Source: Lachnospiraceae bacterium UBA7202 (lineage in GTDB: Bacteria > Bacillota > Clostridia > Lachnospirales > Lachnospiraceae). From it: 22,833 nucleotides of DNA. Below are positions 6,546 to 14,105 of the stretch, piece after piece; positions within the stretch are counted from its first letter, which is position 1; each line of letters begins with the position of its first letter. The notes under the pieces are model-generated. The model made no database searches, had not been told where the DNA came from, and saw nothing but the letters and a program-made list of their open reading frames with translations. The translations under genes and the position numbers were made by a program. The DNA lies in contig DKUO01000034.1 of NCBI GenBank assembly GCA_002490705.1, forward strand, positions 1-22,833, in the 5' to 3' direction.

Positions 6546-8948
6546 TTATTTCGCCGTTTTCAATTTCATGTTTGTAGTCAGCTTCGTCGCTTCTTTATAC
6601 GGTCTGAACAGCATATAGATCATAACGCTGAGAACGACAATGGCCGCAAGCAGGCCAACGGGATGTAAGTTCCCCGTACATGCGGAACCGATCTGATATA
6701 CGCACAGCGCCACCGCATAGGCAAGCCCGCACTGGTAGCCGATCGCGAACCACGTCCATTTCGCGTTGTTCATCTCCCGCTTGATCGCGCCGATGGCCGC
6801 AAAGCAGGGCGCGCATAAGAGGTTGAACACAAGGAAGGAATATCCCGCTACCTGAGTAAAGTTTGCACCGATCTCCGCCCATCCGCCGGGATAGAGGATT
6901 CCCATTGTACCCACGATGTTTTCCTTTGCCACAAGCCCGGTAATGGAGGCCACCGCCGCCTGCCAGTTTCCCCAGCCAAGCGGTATGAAAATCCATGCAA
7001 TCGCGCCGCCGATGGCCGCAAGCAGAGACTGATCCATCTCCTCCTCTGCAAGCATCCGGAATCCATCGGAAGTAAAGCCAAAGTAAGTCGTAAACCAGAT
7101 CACAATCGTGGAGAGCAGGATAATCGTGCCCGCCTTCTTGATAAAGGACCATCCGCGTTCCCACATGGAGCGCAGTACATTTCCCACGGTAGGTAAGTGG
7201 TAGGCCGGAAGCTCCATAACGAAAGGCGCCGGGTCGCCGGAGAACATCTTTGTCTTCTTTAACATAATGCCGGAAAGAATGATCGCCGCCATACCCACAA
7301 AGTATGCGCTTGTCGCCACCCATGCGGAGCCGCCGAAGATCGCGCCGGCAACCATGGCGATAAAAGGCACCTTCGCGCCGCAGGGAATAAAGGTTGTGGT
7401 CATGATCGTCATGCGGCGGTCGCGCTCATTCTCAATCGTCCTTGACGCCATGATGCCCGGAATGCCGCAGCCGGTGCCGATGAGCATCGGGATGAAGGAC
7501 TTGCCGGACAAACCGAATTTTCGGAAGACCCTATCCAGCACGAAAGCGATACGCGCCATATAGCCGCACGCCTCAAGGAAGGCAAGGAGCAGGAACAGGA
7601 CGAGCATCTGCGGCACAAAGCCAAGTACAGCGCCCACGCCGGCCACGATACCATCGTTGATAAGTCCTGCAAGCCAGTCTGCCGCTCCCGCAGCCTCCAG
7701 ACCGCTCCCTACAATTGCCGGGATGCCTGGCACCCATACCCCGTAGGCTGCCGGATTAGGCTCATCGCCGTACTGCTCCATCACCGCAGCCGCATCCTCG
7801 TAGTCTGTAAGGGACGCCGTCTCCACCGTTACCTCTAACGTCTCATCGTCCGTCACTTCATAGGGGAAGTCACCTGTGGGAGCCGTGCCGTTTTCTTCCA
7901 CATAGGCGTCATAGCCATCCACAACCAGCGCCGCATCGCCATACTCCCCAGCCGCCTCTTCATAGTCCCCCGAGCCGATGCCAAACAGGTGGAAACCGTC
8001 GCCAAACAGCCCGTCGTTCGCCCAGTCCGTGGCGGCAGCGCCTACCGTCACCATGGAGATATAGTAGACAAGGAACATGACTGCCGCAAAGATCGGAAGC
8101 CCTAAGAAGCGGTTTGTGACAATCCTGTCGATCTTATCAGAATTTGTCATCTTTCCCGCAGATTTTTTCTTTAAGCACCCTTTGATGATACTGCCGATAT
8201 AGAGATACCGCTCGTTGGTGATGATGGATTCCGCATCGTCGTCCATCTCCTCCTCGGCCGCCTTGATATCCGTCTCAATATGAGCGCGGACGGACTCTCC
8301 CAGATTCAGCTGCTCTAAAACCTTGTCGTCCCGTTCAAACAGCTTGATCGCGTAGAAGCGCTGCTGTTCCTCCGGCAGCCCGTGTACTGCCGCCTCCTCG
8401 ATATGGGCAAGGGCGTGTTCCACTGTGCCCGAGAAGGTGTGCATGGGCACGGTCTTTCCGTTTTTCGCCGCGTCGACCGCCGCCTCCGCGGCCTCCATGA
8501 TGCCGTTTCCTTTCAGGGCGGAAATCTCCACCACCTTGCAGCCTAACGCCCTCGAAAGCTCAGCTGTTTCGATCTTGTCGCCGTTTTTCTCCACCACATC
8601 CATCATGTTGATGGCGGCAACAACCGGAATGCCGAGCTCGGTGAGCTGGGTTGTCAGGTACAGGTTTCTCTCCAGGTTCGTGCCGTCGATGATGTTCAGG
8701 ATCGCATCGGGGCGCTCGCTGATCAGATAATTTCTTGCCACCACTTCCTCCAGTGTGTAAGGGGAAAGGGAATAGATACCGGGAAGGTCGGTAACGGTTA
8801 CGCCGTCATGCTTTTTCAGCTTTCCTTCCTTTTTTTCTACCGTGACGCCCGGCCAGTTCCCGACAAACTGATTGGAACCCGTCAGGGCGTTGAACAGCGT
8901 TGTCTTTCCGCAGTTCGGGTTACCCGCAAGGGCAATTCTCATACTCAT
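6546..8948 (-). CDS. feoB: Ferrous iron transport protein B
   Basis: This 800-aa protein is the Fe(II) transporter of the inner membrane. The cytoplasmic G domain shows GNPNCGKT (residues 9-16), the GNWPGVTVE switch (30-38), DLPG (54-57), NMMD (114-117) and SALKGNG (143-149). A helical domain follows to about 275, then the membrane part with two Gate regions, including GFVPQMLVLF (443-452), GTGCGIPG (491-498) and FIPCGAKVP (520-528). An unusual acidic segment of about 80 residues (roughly 325-404) is inserted after the first transmembrane helix, in a predicted extracytoplasmic loop. AAGGAG lies 9 bases before the first ATG. It is the last gene of feoA-feoA-feoB but is separated from feoA by 175 bases of hairpin-forming sequence. 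Confidence 0.97.
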   Translation of the reverse strand: MSMRIALAGNPNCGKTTLFNALTGSNQFVGNWPGVTVEKKEGKLKKHDGVTVTDLPGIYSLSPYTLEEVVARNYLISERPDAILNIIDGTNLERNLYLTTQLTELGIPVVAAINMMDVVEKNGDKIETAELSRALGCKVVEISALKGNGIMEAAEAAVDAAKNGKTVPMHTFSGTVEHALAHIEEAAVHGLPEEQQRFYAIKLFERDDKVLEQLNLGESVRAHIETDIKAAEEEMDDDAESIITNERYLYIGSIIKGCLKKKSAGKMTNSDKIDRIVTNRFLGLPIFAAVMFLVYYISMVTVGAAATDWANDGLFGDGFHLFGIGSGDYEEAAGEYGDAALVVDGYDAYVEENGTAPTGDFPYEVTDDETLEVTVETASLTDYEDAAAVMEQYGDEPNPAAYGVWVPGIPAIVGSGLEAAGAADWLAGLINDGIVAGVGAVLGFVPQMLVLFLLLAFLEACGYMARIAFVLDRVFRKFGLSGKSFIPMLIGTGCGIPGIMASRTIENERDRRMTIMTTTFIPCGAKVPFIAMVAGAIFGGSAWVATSAYFVGMAAIILSGIMLKKTKMFSGDPAPFVMELPAYHLPTVGNVLRSMWERGWSFIKKAGTIILLSTIVIWFTTYFGFTSDGFRMLAEEEMDQSLLAAIGGAIAWIFIPLGWGNWQAAVASITGLVAKENIVGTMGILYPGGWAEIGANFTQVAGYSFLVFNLLCAPCFAAIGAIKREMNNAKWTWFAIGYQCGLAYAVALCVYQIGSACTGNLHPVGLLAAIVVLSVMIYMLFRPYKEATKLTTNMKLKTAK

Positions 8949-9002
8949 CCTTTTTCTCTCCTTCTCTTATTAGTTATTCCTAACTATCAATCTGAAAATA
9001 TA

Positions 9003-9016
9003 GGGGATAAACCCCC
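9003..9016. other. Small GGGG/CCCC hairpin in the feoB leader
   Basis: GGGG (9003-9006) and CCCC (9012-9015) flank a 5-base ATAAA loop about 55 bases before the feoB start. It is the third and weakest hairpin of the feoA-feoB spacer. Confidence 0.45.
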
Positions 9017-9036
9017 ACGACTATACATTCACCTTT

Positions 9037-9063
9037 GAAGAATGCCTGTTTTTGGCATTCTTC
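9037..9063. other. Perfect 10-bp hairpin between feoA and feoB
   Basis: Arms GAAGAATGCC (9037-9046) and GGCATTCTTC (9054-9063) pair perfectly around a 7-base loop. On the feo transcript (minus strand) no U run follows, so it is not a canonical terminator. Stabilisation or processing of the mRNA, or attenuation, is possible. Confidence 0.8.
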
Positions 9064-9064
9064 G

Positions 9065-9130
9065 GTGTGAGACTTAGAGTTTCTCCGCGAAACAGCCTTT
9101 GCTGTGAGCGGTTAGAAACTCTTCTCACAC
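9065..9130. other. Long compound hairpin overlapping the feoA stop codon
   Basis: Nested complementary blocks run inward from both ends: GTGTGAGA (9065-9072) with TCTCACAC (9123-9130), AGAGTTTCT (9076-9084) with AGAAACTCT (9114-9122), CCGC (9085-9088) with GCGG (9108-9111), and ACAGC (9092-9096) with GCTGT (9101-9105). That is 26 paired positions with only small bulges. The right arm covers the stop codon of feoA, so the structure forms at the feoA end of the feo mRNA. Confidence 0.85.
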
Positions 9131-9349
9131 GTCGACTTCGATCATTTCCGCATCCGCCTTTCTGATGGAAAGCTCATAACCGCGGACGGTCACCTCAATC
9201 GGATCTCCCAGGGGCGCCACCTTGCGGATCCGCACATCCACGCCCTTTGTCAGTCCCATGTCCATGATCCTCCGTTTGACCGCTCCCTCACCGTGGAGCT
9301 TCACCACCCGGACGGTATCGCCGACTTTTGATTCTTTCAATGTTCTCAT
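9125..9349 (-). CDS. feoA: FeoA domain protein (second copy)
   Basis: A 74-aa SH3-like FeoA domain. The family signature is visible in GDTVRVVKL, the RRIMDMGLTKG segment (residues 26-36) and the closing GYELSIRKADAEMIEV. FeoA binds the cytoplasmic side of FeoB and supports Fe(II) uptake. It is the middle gene of the operon, 34 bases after the first feoA. Its stop codon is inside a 66-base compound hairpin that separates it from feoB. Confidence 0.94.
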   Translation of the reverse strand: MRTLKESKVGDTVRVVKLHGEGAVKRRIMDMGLTKGVDVRIRKVAPLGDPIEVTVRGYELSIRKADAEMIEVDV

Positions 9350-9383
9350 CTCTTCTTTCCTCCTCGTTCCATCCTATTTTTGC

Positions 9384-9593
9384 TCACACCATAATTTTCT
9401 GTGCCATCTCTTTGCTGACTGCAATGCGGGAATCCTTCACGTTCACGATGACATTGCCCCCGATGGCGCTGACAATCGTAACCGCCCCTCCCACAACAAA
9501 ACCGAGGTTTTCCAGATGAGCCTTGACTTCCTGCTTTCCCCCGATTTTCCTGATAATGTTTTCCTCTCCTACTTCTGCCAGTGTCAGCGGCAT
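9384..9593 (-). CDS. feoA: FeoA domain protein (first copy)
   Basis: The ATG at 9593 is chosen because GGAGG lies 9 bases upstream. An in-frame ATG at 9662 would lie among the operators about 30 bases after the predicted transcription start and would add 23 residues foreign to the family. The 69-aa product is an SH3-like FeoA domain: LTLAEVGEENIIRKI, HLENLGFVVGGAVTIVS (residues 29-45), and the end SRIAVSKEMAQKIMV. It differs markedly from the second copy, so the two are old paralogues, as in many Clostridia. It is the promoter-proximal gene of feoA-feoA-feoB. Confidence 0.93.
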   Translation of the reverse strand: MPLTLAEVGEENIIRKIGGKQEVKAHLENLGFVVGGAVTIVSAIGGNVIVNVKDSRIAVSKEMAQKIMV

Positions 9594-9641
9594 CTTGCGT
9601 CCCTCCATTCCGAAACGTTTTCCACTTTCTTTGGAATATGT

Positions 9642-9657
9642 ATTAGCTTTCACTAAC
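9642..9657. promoter_or_regulatory. Second operator candidate in the feo leader
   Basis: ATTAGC-TTTC-ACTAAC is an imperfect copy of the palindrome at 9676-9691, with the same 6-4-6 layout and centres 34 bases apart. It lies about 36-51 bases into the predicted transcript. Two sites of this type suggest cooperative binding by the DtxR-family regulator. Confidence 0.55.
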
Positions 9658-9675
9658 CGCATGCGCTAAATATAA

Positions 9676-9691
9676 GTTAGCATTCGCTAAC
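9676..9691. promoter_or_regulatory. Operator candidate overlapping the feo transcription start
   Basis: GTTAGC-ATTC-GCTAAC is a perfect inverted repeat (6-bp arms, 4-base spacer) lying just after the -10 box of the feo promoter. The TTAG/CTAA arms resemble DtxR/IdeR boxes. Repression by the nearby DtxR-family protein with Fe(II) is inferred. Confidence 0.7.
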
Positions 9692-9699
9692 CATATATT

Positions 9700-9728
9700 A
9701 TATTACACAGTTGGGTAATCTTTGTCAA
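9700..9728 (-). promoter_or_regulatory. Strong sigma-A promoter of feoA-feoA-feoB
   Basis: On the minus strand a perfect -35 TTGACA (9728-9723), a 17-base spacer and -10 TAATAT (9705-9700). The start is predicted near 9693, giving a leader of about 100 bases before the feoA ATG at 9593. Confidence 0.8.
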
Positions 9729-9739
9729 CACTATTTTTA

Positions 9740-9768
9740 TTGCCTTTTTATTCTTTTTACTGTACCAT
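9740..9768 (+). promoter_or_regulatory. Tentative promoter of the small CxxC protein gene
   Basis: TTGCCT (9740-9745), a 17-base spacer and TACCAT (9763-9768). Both hexamers are only partial matches; the position, about 70 bases before the ATG, is reasonable. Confidence 0.35.
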
Positions 9769-9840
9769 GATCTCAACAGCCCGCGTCTGTCCATTGAAAA
9801 ACGGCAGTGCGCAAATCCAAATGACAGGAGGGAGACGGCC

Positions 9841-10077
9841 ATGCTTCCCATTTTATCTTTCAAAAAACCAAAAAAGAACAGCGAACTGCCCCTTTCCTTT
9901 AATGCCAAAACACAAAAACCCGTTCTCAGATGCAGTATCTGCACAGGAGAACAGGTCGCCGGTTTTAAAAATTTGAATACAGGAAAATTTGAGGAGGTCA
10001 TGCTCATCAAAAACGAGAAGGACCTGACCGAATTTATGAGCCGGTACGGCATCAGCGAAATCAGCAAGGAATATTGA
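9841..10077 (+). CDS. Small conserved-looking CxxC protein, function unknown
   Basis: A 78-aa protein with a basic N-terminus (FKKPKKN), a single C31-x2-C34 pair in LRCSICTGEQVAGF, and an acidic second half. A strong GGAGGGAG site lies shortly before the ATG. Small Lachnospiraceae proteins with the same CSIC-x-GEQVAGF character are familiar to me, but I know no function, and automatic names given to them should not be trusted. One CxxC could bind metal as a dimer or act in redox. It is divergent from the feo operon and shares its intergenic region, so iron control is possible but not shown. Confidence 0.75.
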   Translation: MLPILSFKKPKKNSELPLSFNAKTQKPVLRCSICTGEQVAGFKNLNTGKFEEVMLIKNEKDLTEFMSRYGISEISKEY

Positions 10078-10094
10078 AAAAAATCCCTCTGTCA

Positions 10095-11402
10095 TTATTC
10101 CAGCTTCTTCTTATCCGCCACGCTGATCTCCTGTCCCAGCTGCACTTCAATCACCTGTAAAGCCGTATCTGCAATGATGGTGTGGGGGGTTCCGGCCTTC
10201 ATGGTAATCACATCCCCGGCTGTCACTTTCCGCTCTACGCCGTCAATGATCGTGCGCCCCTCTCCCTCAATGATATTCCAGATCTCATCGCGTCTCTCAT
10301 GACTGTGATAATTCATCTTATGCCCTGCGTTCAGAGTAACCTTGATGGTCATGCTGCCCTCTTCAATATCAATGACGCGAAAGTTTCCCCATGATTTTTC
10401 CGCAAACATAATCTGCTGGTCAATCGCATCCACAAAGGGTTTAATATAGCTGGACTGTGTTTTATCGGAGACAAGAATCCCCTCAGGGCTGGCCGCTACC
10501 ACCATATCCTTCAGTCCCATACACAGCACGGGCACATCCAGTTCATTCACCACATGCACATTATCGCATTTTTCATTGAGAATTGCCTTTCCGATACTGG
10601 GGCTTTCCATCGCTTCCGTCAGGGTATTCCAAGTACCCATATCCTTCCACATACCGCCAAACCGCATCACCTCAATGCAGGACTCATGTTCCACCACCGC
10701 ATAATCAAAACTGATTTTCTGAAGGGTATCATATTTACGATAAAGATCCTGATAATCCTGAAAGGCAATTAGTTCATGCGCTCGATCAAGCACATATCCG
10801 AGACGAAAAGCAAATACACCGCCGTTCCAAAGCGCTCCCTGTCCGATATATTCCTTTGCCGTTTCCTCATCCGGCTTTTCCTTAAACCTTGACACCCGGC
10901 TGATTTCCGTTTTGCTCTCCGGAATAATATAACCATATTTCGCACTGGGATAAGTAGGTTCAATCCCCATAAGCACCAAATTGGCTTCGCTGTCCGCCGC
11001 CCGTCTGCCAAGGTCCCTAAGCGCCTCGAAATAATCCTGCTCCACGTAAGGGTCAACCGGACAGACCACAACGGACTCAGATTCGGAAACGCCCTTCACA
11101 TCATGAAGATAGGCAGCCGCCAGAGCAATGGCCGGAAAGGTATCCCTCCTGCATGGTTCGACACTGATCCCCACATCCGCTCCCAACTGATTGTGAATCG
11201 CCGACACCTGCGATTTTGAGGTGGCAATGGTGATATTTGCCGCTTCATCTACGGAACGAATCTGCCGATAAACCCGCTGTACCATAGACTCATAATCACC
11301 CGCACCGATCTTAAATATCTTAATAAACTGTTTAGACCGCGTATCATTGGAGAGGGGCCACAGGCGCTTGCCGGAACCACCGGATAAAAGGACAATATTC
11401 AT
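10095..11402 (-). CDS. manC: Mannose-1-phosphate guanylyltransferase with C-terminal cupin
   Basis: This 435-aa protein has the nucleotidyltransferase signature GGSGKRLWPLS at residues 8-18, the sugar-binding FKEKP at 173-177 and WNGG at 192-195, then a C-terminal cupin (about 355-425) with HKMNYHSHERRDEIW and GTPHTI. This is the layout of ManC/AlgA-type enzymes, which make GDP-mannose from mannose-1-phosphate and GTP; the cupin can carry phosphomannose isomerase activity. The length is slightly short of typical 460-480 aa bifunctional enzymes, so isomerase activity is uncertain. GGAGG lies just before the ATG. It follows the S41 protease gene by 30 bases and is probably the last gene of the ftsEX-type run, feeding envelope polysaccharide synthesis. 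Confidence 0.9.
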   Translation of the reverse strand: MNIVLLSGGSGKRLWPLSNDTRSKQFIKIFKIGAGDYESMVQRVYRQIRSVDEAANITIATSKSQVSAIHNQLGADVGISVEPCRRDTFPAIALAAAYLHDVKGVSESESVVVCPVDPYVEQDYFEALRDLGRRAADSEANLVLMGIEPTYPSAKYGYIIPESKTEISRVSRFKEKPDEETAKEYIGQGALWNGGVFAFRLGYVLDRAHELIAFQDYQDLYRKYDTLQKISFDYAVVEHESCIEVMRFGGMWKDMGTWNTLTEAMESPSIGKAILNEKCDNVHVVNELDVPVLCMGLKDMVVAASPEGILVSDKTQSSYIKPFVDAIDQQIMFAEKSWGNFRVIDIEEGSMTIKVTLNAGHKMNYHSHERRDEIWNIIEGEGRTIIDGVERKVTAGDVITMKAGTPHTIIADTALQVIEVQLGQEISVADKKKLE

Positions 11403-11432
11403 AGAAACCTCCCGTTTACATCTGCCTCTTTC

Positions 11433-12803
11433 CTATCTCTGGATCTTCTTAATCTCCTCCACCGCTTTCTCAAGCTGATTATCCTCGCCATCTTCATAGT
11501 ATGCATCGCCATCGAATTCGCAAACCACATCCGGCTCGATGCCGACGCCATGGATATTATTCCCCTTTGGCGTATAATACGAGCTTATGGTCAATTTCAG
11601 GGCCGTACCATCGGTCAGGGGCAGGACACGCTGCACAATCCCCTTGCCAAAAGTGGTCGTTCCTACCAGAACGCCCTTTTTATAATCCTTAATGGCGCCC
11701 GCAAGAATCTCCGATGCACTGGCCGAATTGCCATTGACCAAAACTACCAGCGGAAGTTCCAATTCCCGCTTACCGTCGCAAGTGTACTCGTCACGCTGTC
11801 CATACTTATCTTCCGTATAGACAATCAGACCTTTGGGCAGAATTTCCCGTGCGATGTCCACAACCACGCTTAAGCTGCCGCCGGGATTGCCGCGCAAATC
11901 GAGAATAAGCCCTTTGGCGCCGGAACCCTTTATCACAGCCAAAGCTTCGGTAAACTGATCCGTTGTCACCTCGTCAAACTCTGTAATCTGGATATAACCA
12001 ATGTCATCCTCAAGCATTTCATAATTCACTGTCGGCGACTCGATCTTTCTACGCTCCACGTCCACTTCAACATAATCGCTCTCACCTTCTCTGTATATGG
12101 TAAGATGAACCGTCGTTCCCTCCTCACCTTTCACCATCGACACAATCTCGGAAAGCTCCATTCCCATGGTAGATACCCCATCCACCATATAGAGCAAGTC
12201 ATCGGCCCGAAGTCCAGCCTCCTGTGCAGGGGTGTTTTCTATAACACCCGATATTTTCCCGAGCCCGGTATCGGGATCGATCATCAGGTACGCGCCGATA
12301 CCATAATAAACTCCCTCCGTCTCCTGCATGAGGTCGTTCCACTCTTCCTCTGTATAGTAAACAGAATAAGGATCACCAAGAGAATTTACCATTCCCGCAT
12401 ACATGCCCTCTGTCATGGCATCTACATCAATATCCGCATCCTGATAATAATACTCTTCAATCACATCTTCAATCGCGGCAAGTTTTTCCTCGGTATCTTC
12501 GCTCACAACGCTGTCAGCCTTTATATTTTTGCTGTCCACCGTCTTATAAATCTTAGTAAATGCAGCGACACATCCGACAAGCAAAGCAGTCGCGGCGATC
12601 CCTACAAACAGCCCCAGAACAAAATTGCCGCCTCCTTTATTACCTCCCGTTCCGTTGCCGGGCATCGGCAGAGGCTGCTGTCCATTATTATAATTCCCCT
12701 GATATCCGCTGCCATATGCACCATTGTAAGGATTCGGGCGGCGGTTGTCATTCTGGTAACCGTAATCATTGTAATAACGATTGTTGTTGTCATCAAAGTT
12801 CAA
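11433..12803 (-). CDS. Membrane-anchored S41 C-terminal processing protease (CtpA-like)
   Basis: Starts at TTG 12803 with AGAGGAG 10 bases upstream; 456 aa. The first 60 residues are an Asn/Tyr/Gly-rich cytoplasmic segment, followed by one membrane anchor (about 61-84), a short helical region with GDPYSVYYTEEEW (143-155), a PDZ domain (about 165-250), and the S41 domain. The catalytic dyad is predicted as S362 in NSASASEI and K387 in TTTFGKGIVQ, spaced 25 residues as in Prc and CtpA. LDLRGNPGGSL (301-311) is the family's core strand. It acts outside the membrane, trimming or degrading envelope proteins. The neighbouring M23 peptidase 22 bases upstream is a plausible substrate or partner. The low-complexity N-terminus is unusual. 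Confidence 0.93.
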   Translation of the reverse strand: MNFDDNNNRYYNDYGYQNDNRRPNPYNGAYGSGYQGNYNNGQQPLPMPGNGTGGNKGGGNFVLGLFVGIAATALLVGCVAAFTKIYKTVDSKNIKADSVVSEDTEEKLAAIEDVIEEYYYQDADIDVDAMTEGMYAGMVNSLGDPYSVYYTEEEWNDLMQETEGVYYGIGAYLMIDPDTGLGKISGVIENTPAQEAGLRADDLLYMVDGVSTMGMELSEIVSMVKGEEGTTVHLTIYREGESDYVEVDVERRKIESPTVNYEMLEDDIGYIQITEFDEVTTDQFTEALAVIKGSGAKGLILDLRGNPGGSLSVVVDIAREILPKGLIVYTEDKYGQRDEYTCDGKRELELPLVVLVNGNSASASEILAGAIKDYKKGVLVGTTTFGKGIVQRVLPLTDGTALKLTISSYYTPKGNNIHGVGIEPDVVCEFDGDAYYEDGEDNQLEKAVEEIKKIQR

Positions 12804-12825
12804 AATGGGTCATCTCCTCTTACAC

Positions 12826-14055
12826 TTAATTTAGGTAGTTCCACGGGCTCACGTAATTTCCGTTCAGGCGTACACTGAAATGCAGATGCGGACCGGTGGA
12901 GCGCCCTGTTGAGCCCACAGCCGCAATGTTCTGCCCTTTGTATACACTCTGTCCCTTGGACACATAGAGCGCCGAGCAGTGCATGTATATCGTATACAGT
13001 CCGCTTCCGTGGTCAATCATGATATAGTTGCCCATGCTGCCGCTGTAATCCGCAGCCACCACATCGCCGTCATACGCCGCCAATATCGGCGTACCCGTAG
13101 AAGCTGCCAAGTCAATCCCGTTGTGAAACTTCTCCACGCCGAGAATGGGATGCATACGGTTGCCGTACTCGTCCGAAATACGTTTATATCCCGGACAGGG
13201 CCATGTAAACATGCCGCCGTTATAAATTCTGGCGCGCGCGTTCTCCGCTTCCAGTCTTGCCCGTTCCTCCGCCACCGCCTTCTCCAACGCGGCAATCTCT
13301 GCATTCTCCTGGGCTATCATTTCCTCGTATTCTTTGATAGCGGCCTCTTTATTGGCAATATCTCCGCTGACAGAAACAATCTGCGCTTCTTTCTCATCGA
13401 TCAGGCTGTTGACGCTGGCTTCCTCCTGCTTAACTGCCTCTTTTGCCTCATCCAGAACCTGTTTTTCCGCTTCCAGTTCCTCTTTACAGAGCTCCACATA
13501 CTTTCTGGTCTCCACATACTCATCCAGCTTCTCCCGGTCATACCGGGAAAGAGCTTCAATATAATCGGCACGGTTCACAATTCCTGAAATGCTGTCTGCG
13601 CCAAAAAGAGTCTCCATATAAAAGGAGTCGCTGCGCTCATACATAAACTGAATGCGCTTCTTCATGGCGGCATACTGCTCCTCCTGCTGTGCGACAGCCG
13701 CCTCAAGCTCCTGCGTCGTCTCCTCAATCTCTTGCTCTTTTTCGGTAATCATTGTATTATATTGCTCAATCTTCTTCTGTATGTCTGCCAGCTGCCCGTC
13801 CAGCTGCTGCACAAAAGTCGTCAGGTCATTTTTCGACTGCTCCAGCTCCTTTTTCAGCTTCTCCACATCAGTCAGATTGCTTTTCAGTCCGGAAACCTGC
13901 TCTTTGGCTTTCTCAATTTCCCGCTCTTTCTCCTTGATACTCTCGCTGGTCACCGCCTGCGCCGGAATGTCCGGGGCGGCACAGGAAATCACAAATACAA
14001 GGCATAAGAACAAAATTGTGATTCTTTTTAATTTGTTATGCACATCTGTTCTCAA
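12826..14055 (-). CDS. Coiled-coil M23 peptidase, EnvC/PcsB-like murein hydrolase
   Basis: The start is uncertain: TTG 14055 (AGAGGG 6 bases upstream) is preferred, giving 409 aa; TTG 14079 would add eight residues. A basic n-region and hydrophobic stretch end in VISC, a possible lipobox, or at AQA for signal peptidase I. Residues about 40-275 are charged coiled coil; a C-terminal LytM/M23 domain (about 285-409) has Zn ligands H311 and D315 (HNGID), the H359 region and HLH (390-392). All catalytic positions are present, so it is a predicted active endopeptidase rather than a degenerate EnvC-type activator. It follows ftsX directly, fitting control of a wall hydrolase by FtsEX. Confidence 0.9.
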   Translation of the reverse strand: MRTDVHNKLKRITILFLCLVFVISCAAPDIPAQAVTSESIKEKEREIEKAKEQVSGLKSNLTDVEKLKKELEQSKNDLTTFVQQLDGQLADIQKKIEQYNTMITEKEQEIEETTQELEAAVAQQEEQYAAMKKRIQFMYERSDSFYMETLFGADSISGIVNRADYIEALSRYDREKLDEYVETRKYVELCKEELEAEKQVLDEAKEAVKQEEASVNSLIDEKEAQIVSVSGDIANKEAAIKEYEEMIAQENAEIAALEKAVAEERARLEAENARARIYNGGMFTWPCPGYKRISDEYGNRMHPILGVEKFHNGIDLAASTGTPILAAYDGDVVAADYSGSMGNYIMIDHGSGLYTIYMHCSALYVSKGQSVYKGQNIAAVGSTGRSTGPHLHFSVRLNGNYVSPWNYLN

Positions 14056-14105
14056 GTTTAACCCTCTAACTATAATCAAACTCGCACCCCGCGCTCTGGC
14101 GGCCG

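Noticed and set aside
9031..9130. Riboswitch upstream of feoB
   Set aside because: The hairpins do not show conserved bases of any riboswitch class I can recognise, and there is no terminator or sequestered binding site that would form a switch.
9594..9662. Upstream ATG at 9662 as the start of the first feoA
   Set aside because: It would place 23 non-family residues over the operator region with no ribosome binding site; GGAGG precedes the ATG at 9593.
10060..10105. Terminator between the small CxxC gene and manC
   Set aside because: There is an A7/T7 run and a 6-bp GGAATA/TATTCC pair, but no stem adjoining the T run on either strand, so a standard intrinsic terminator cannot be claimed.
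12105..12878. 257-codon plus-strand frame opposite the S41 protease gene
   Set aside because: Antisense to a gene with complete catalytic motifs; the frame shows no recognisable domain and is rich in Ile, Arg and His, as expected from the opposite strand of this gene.
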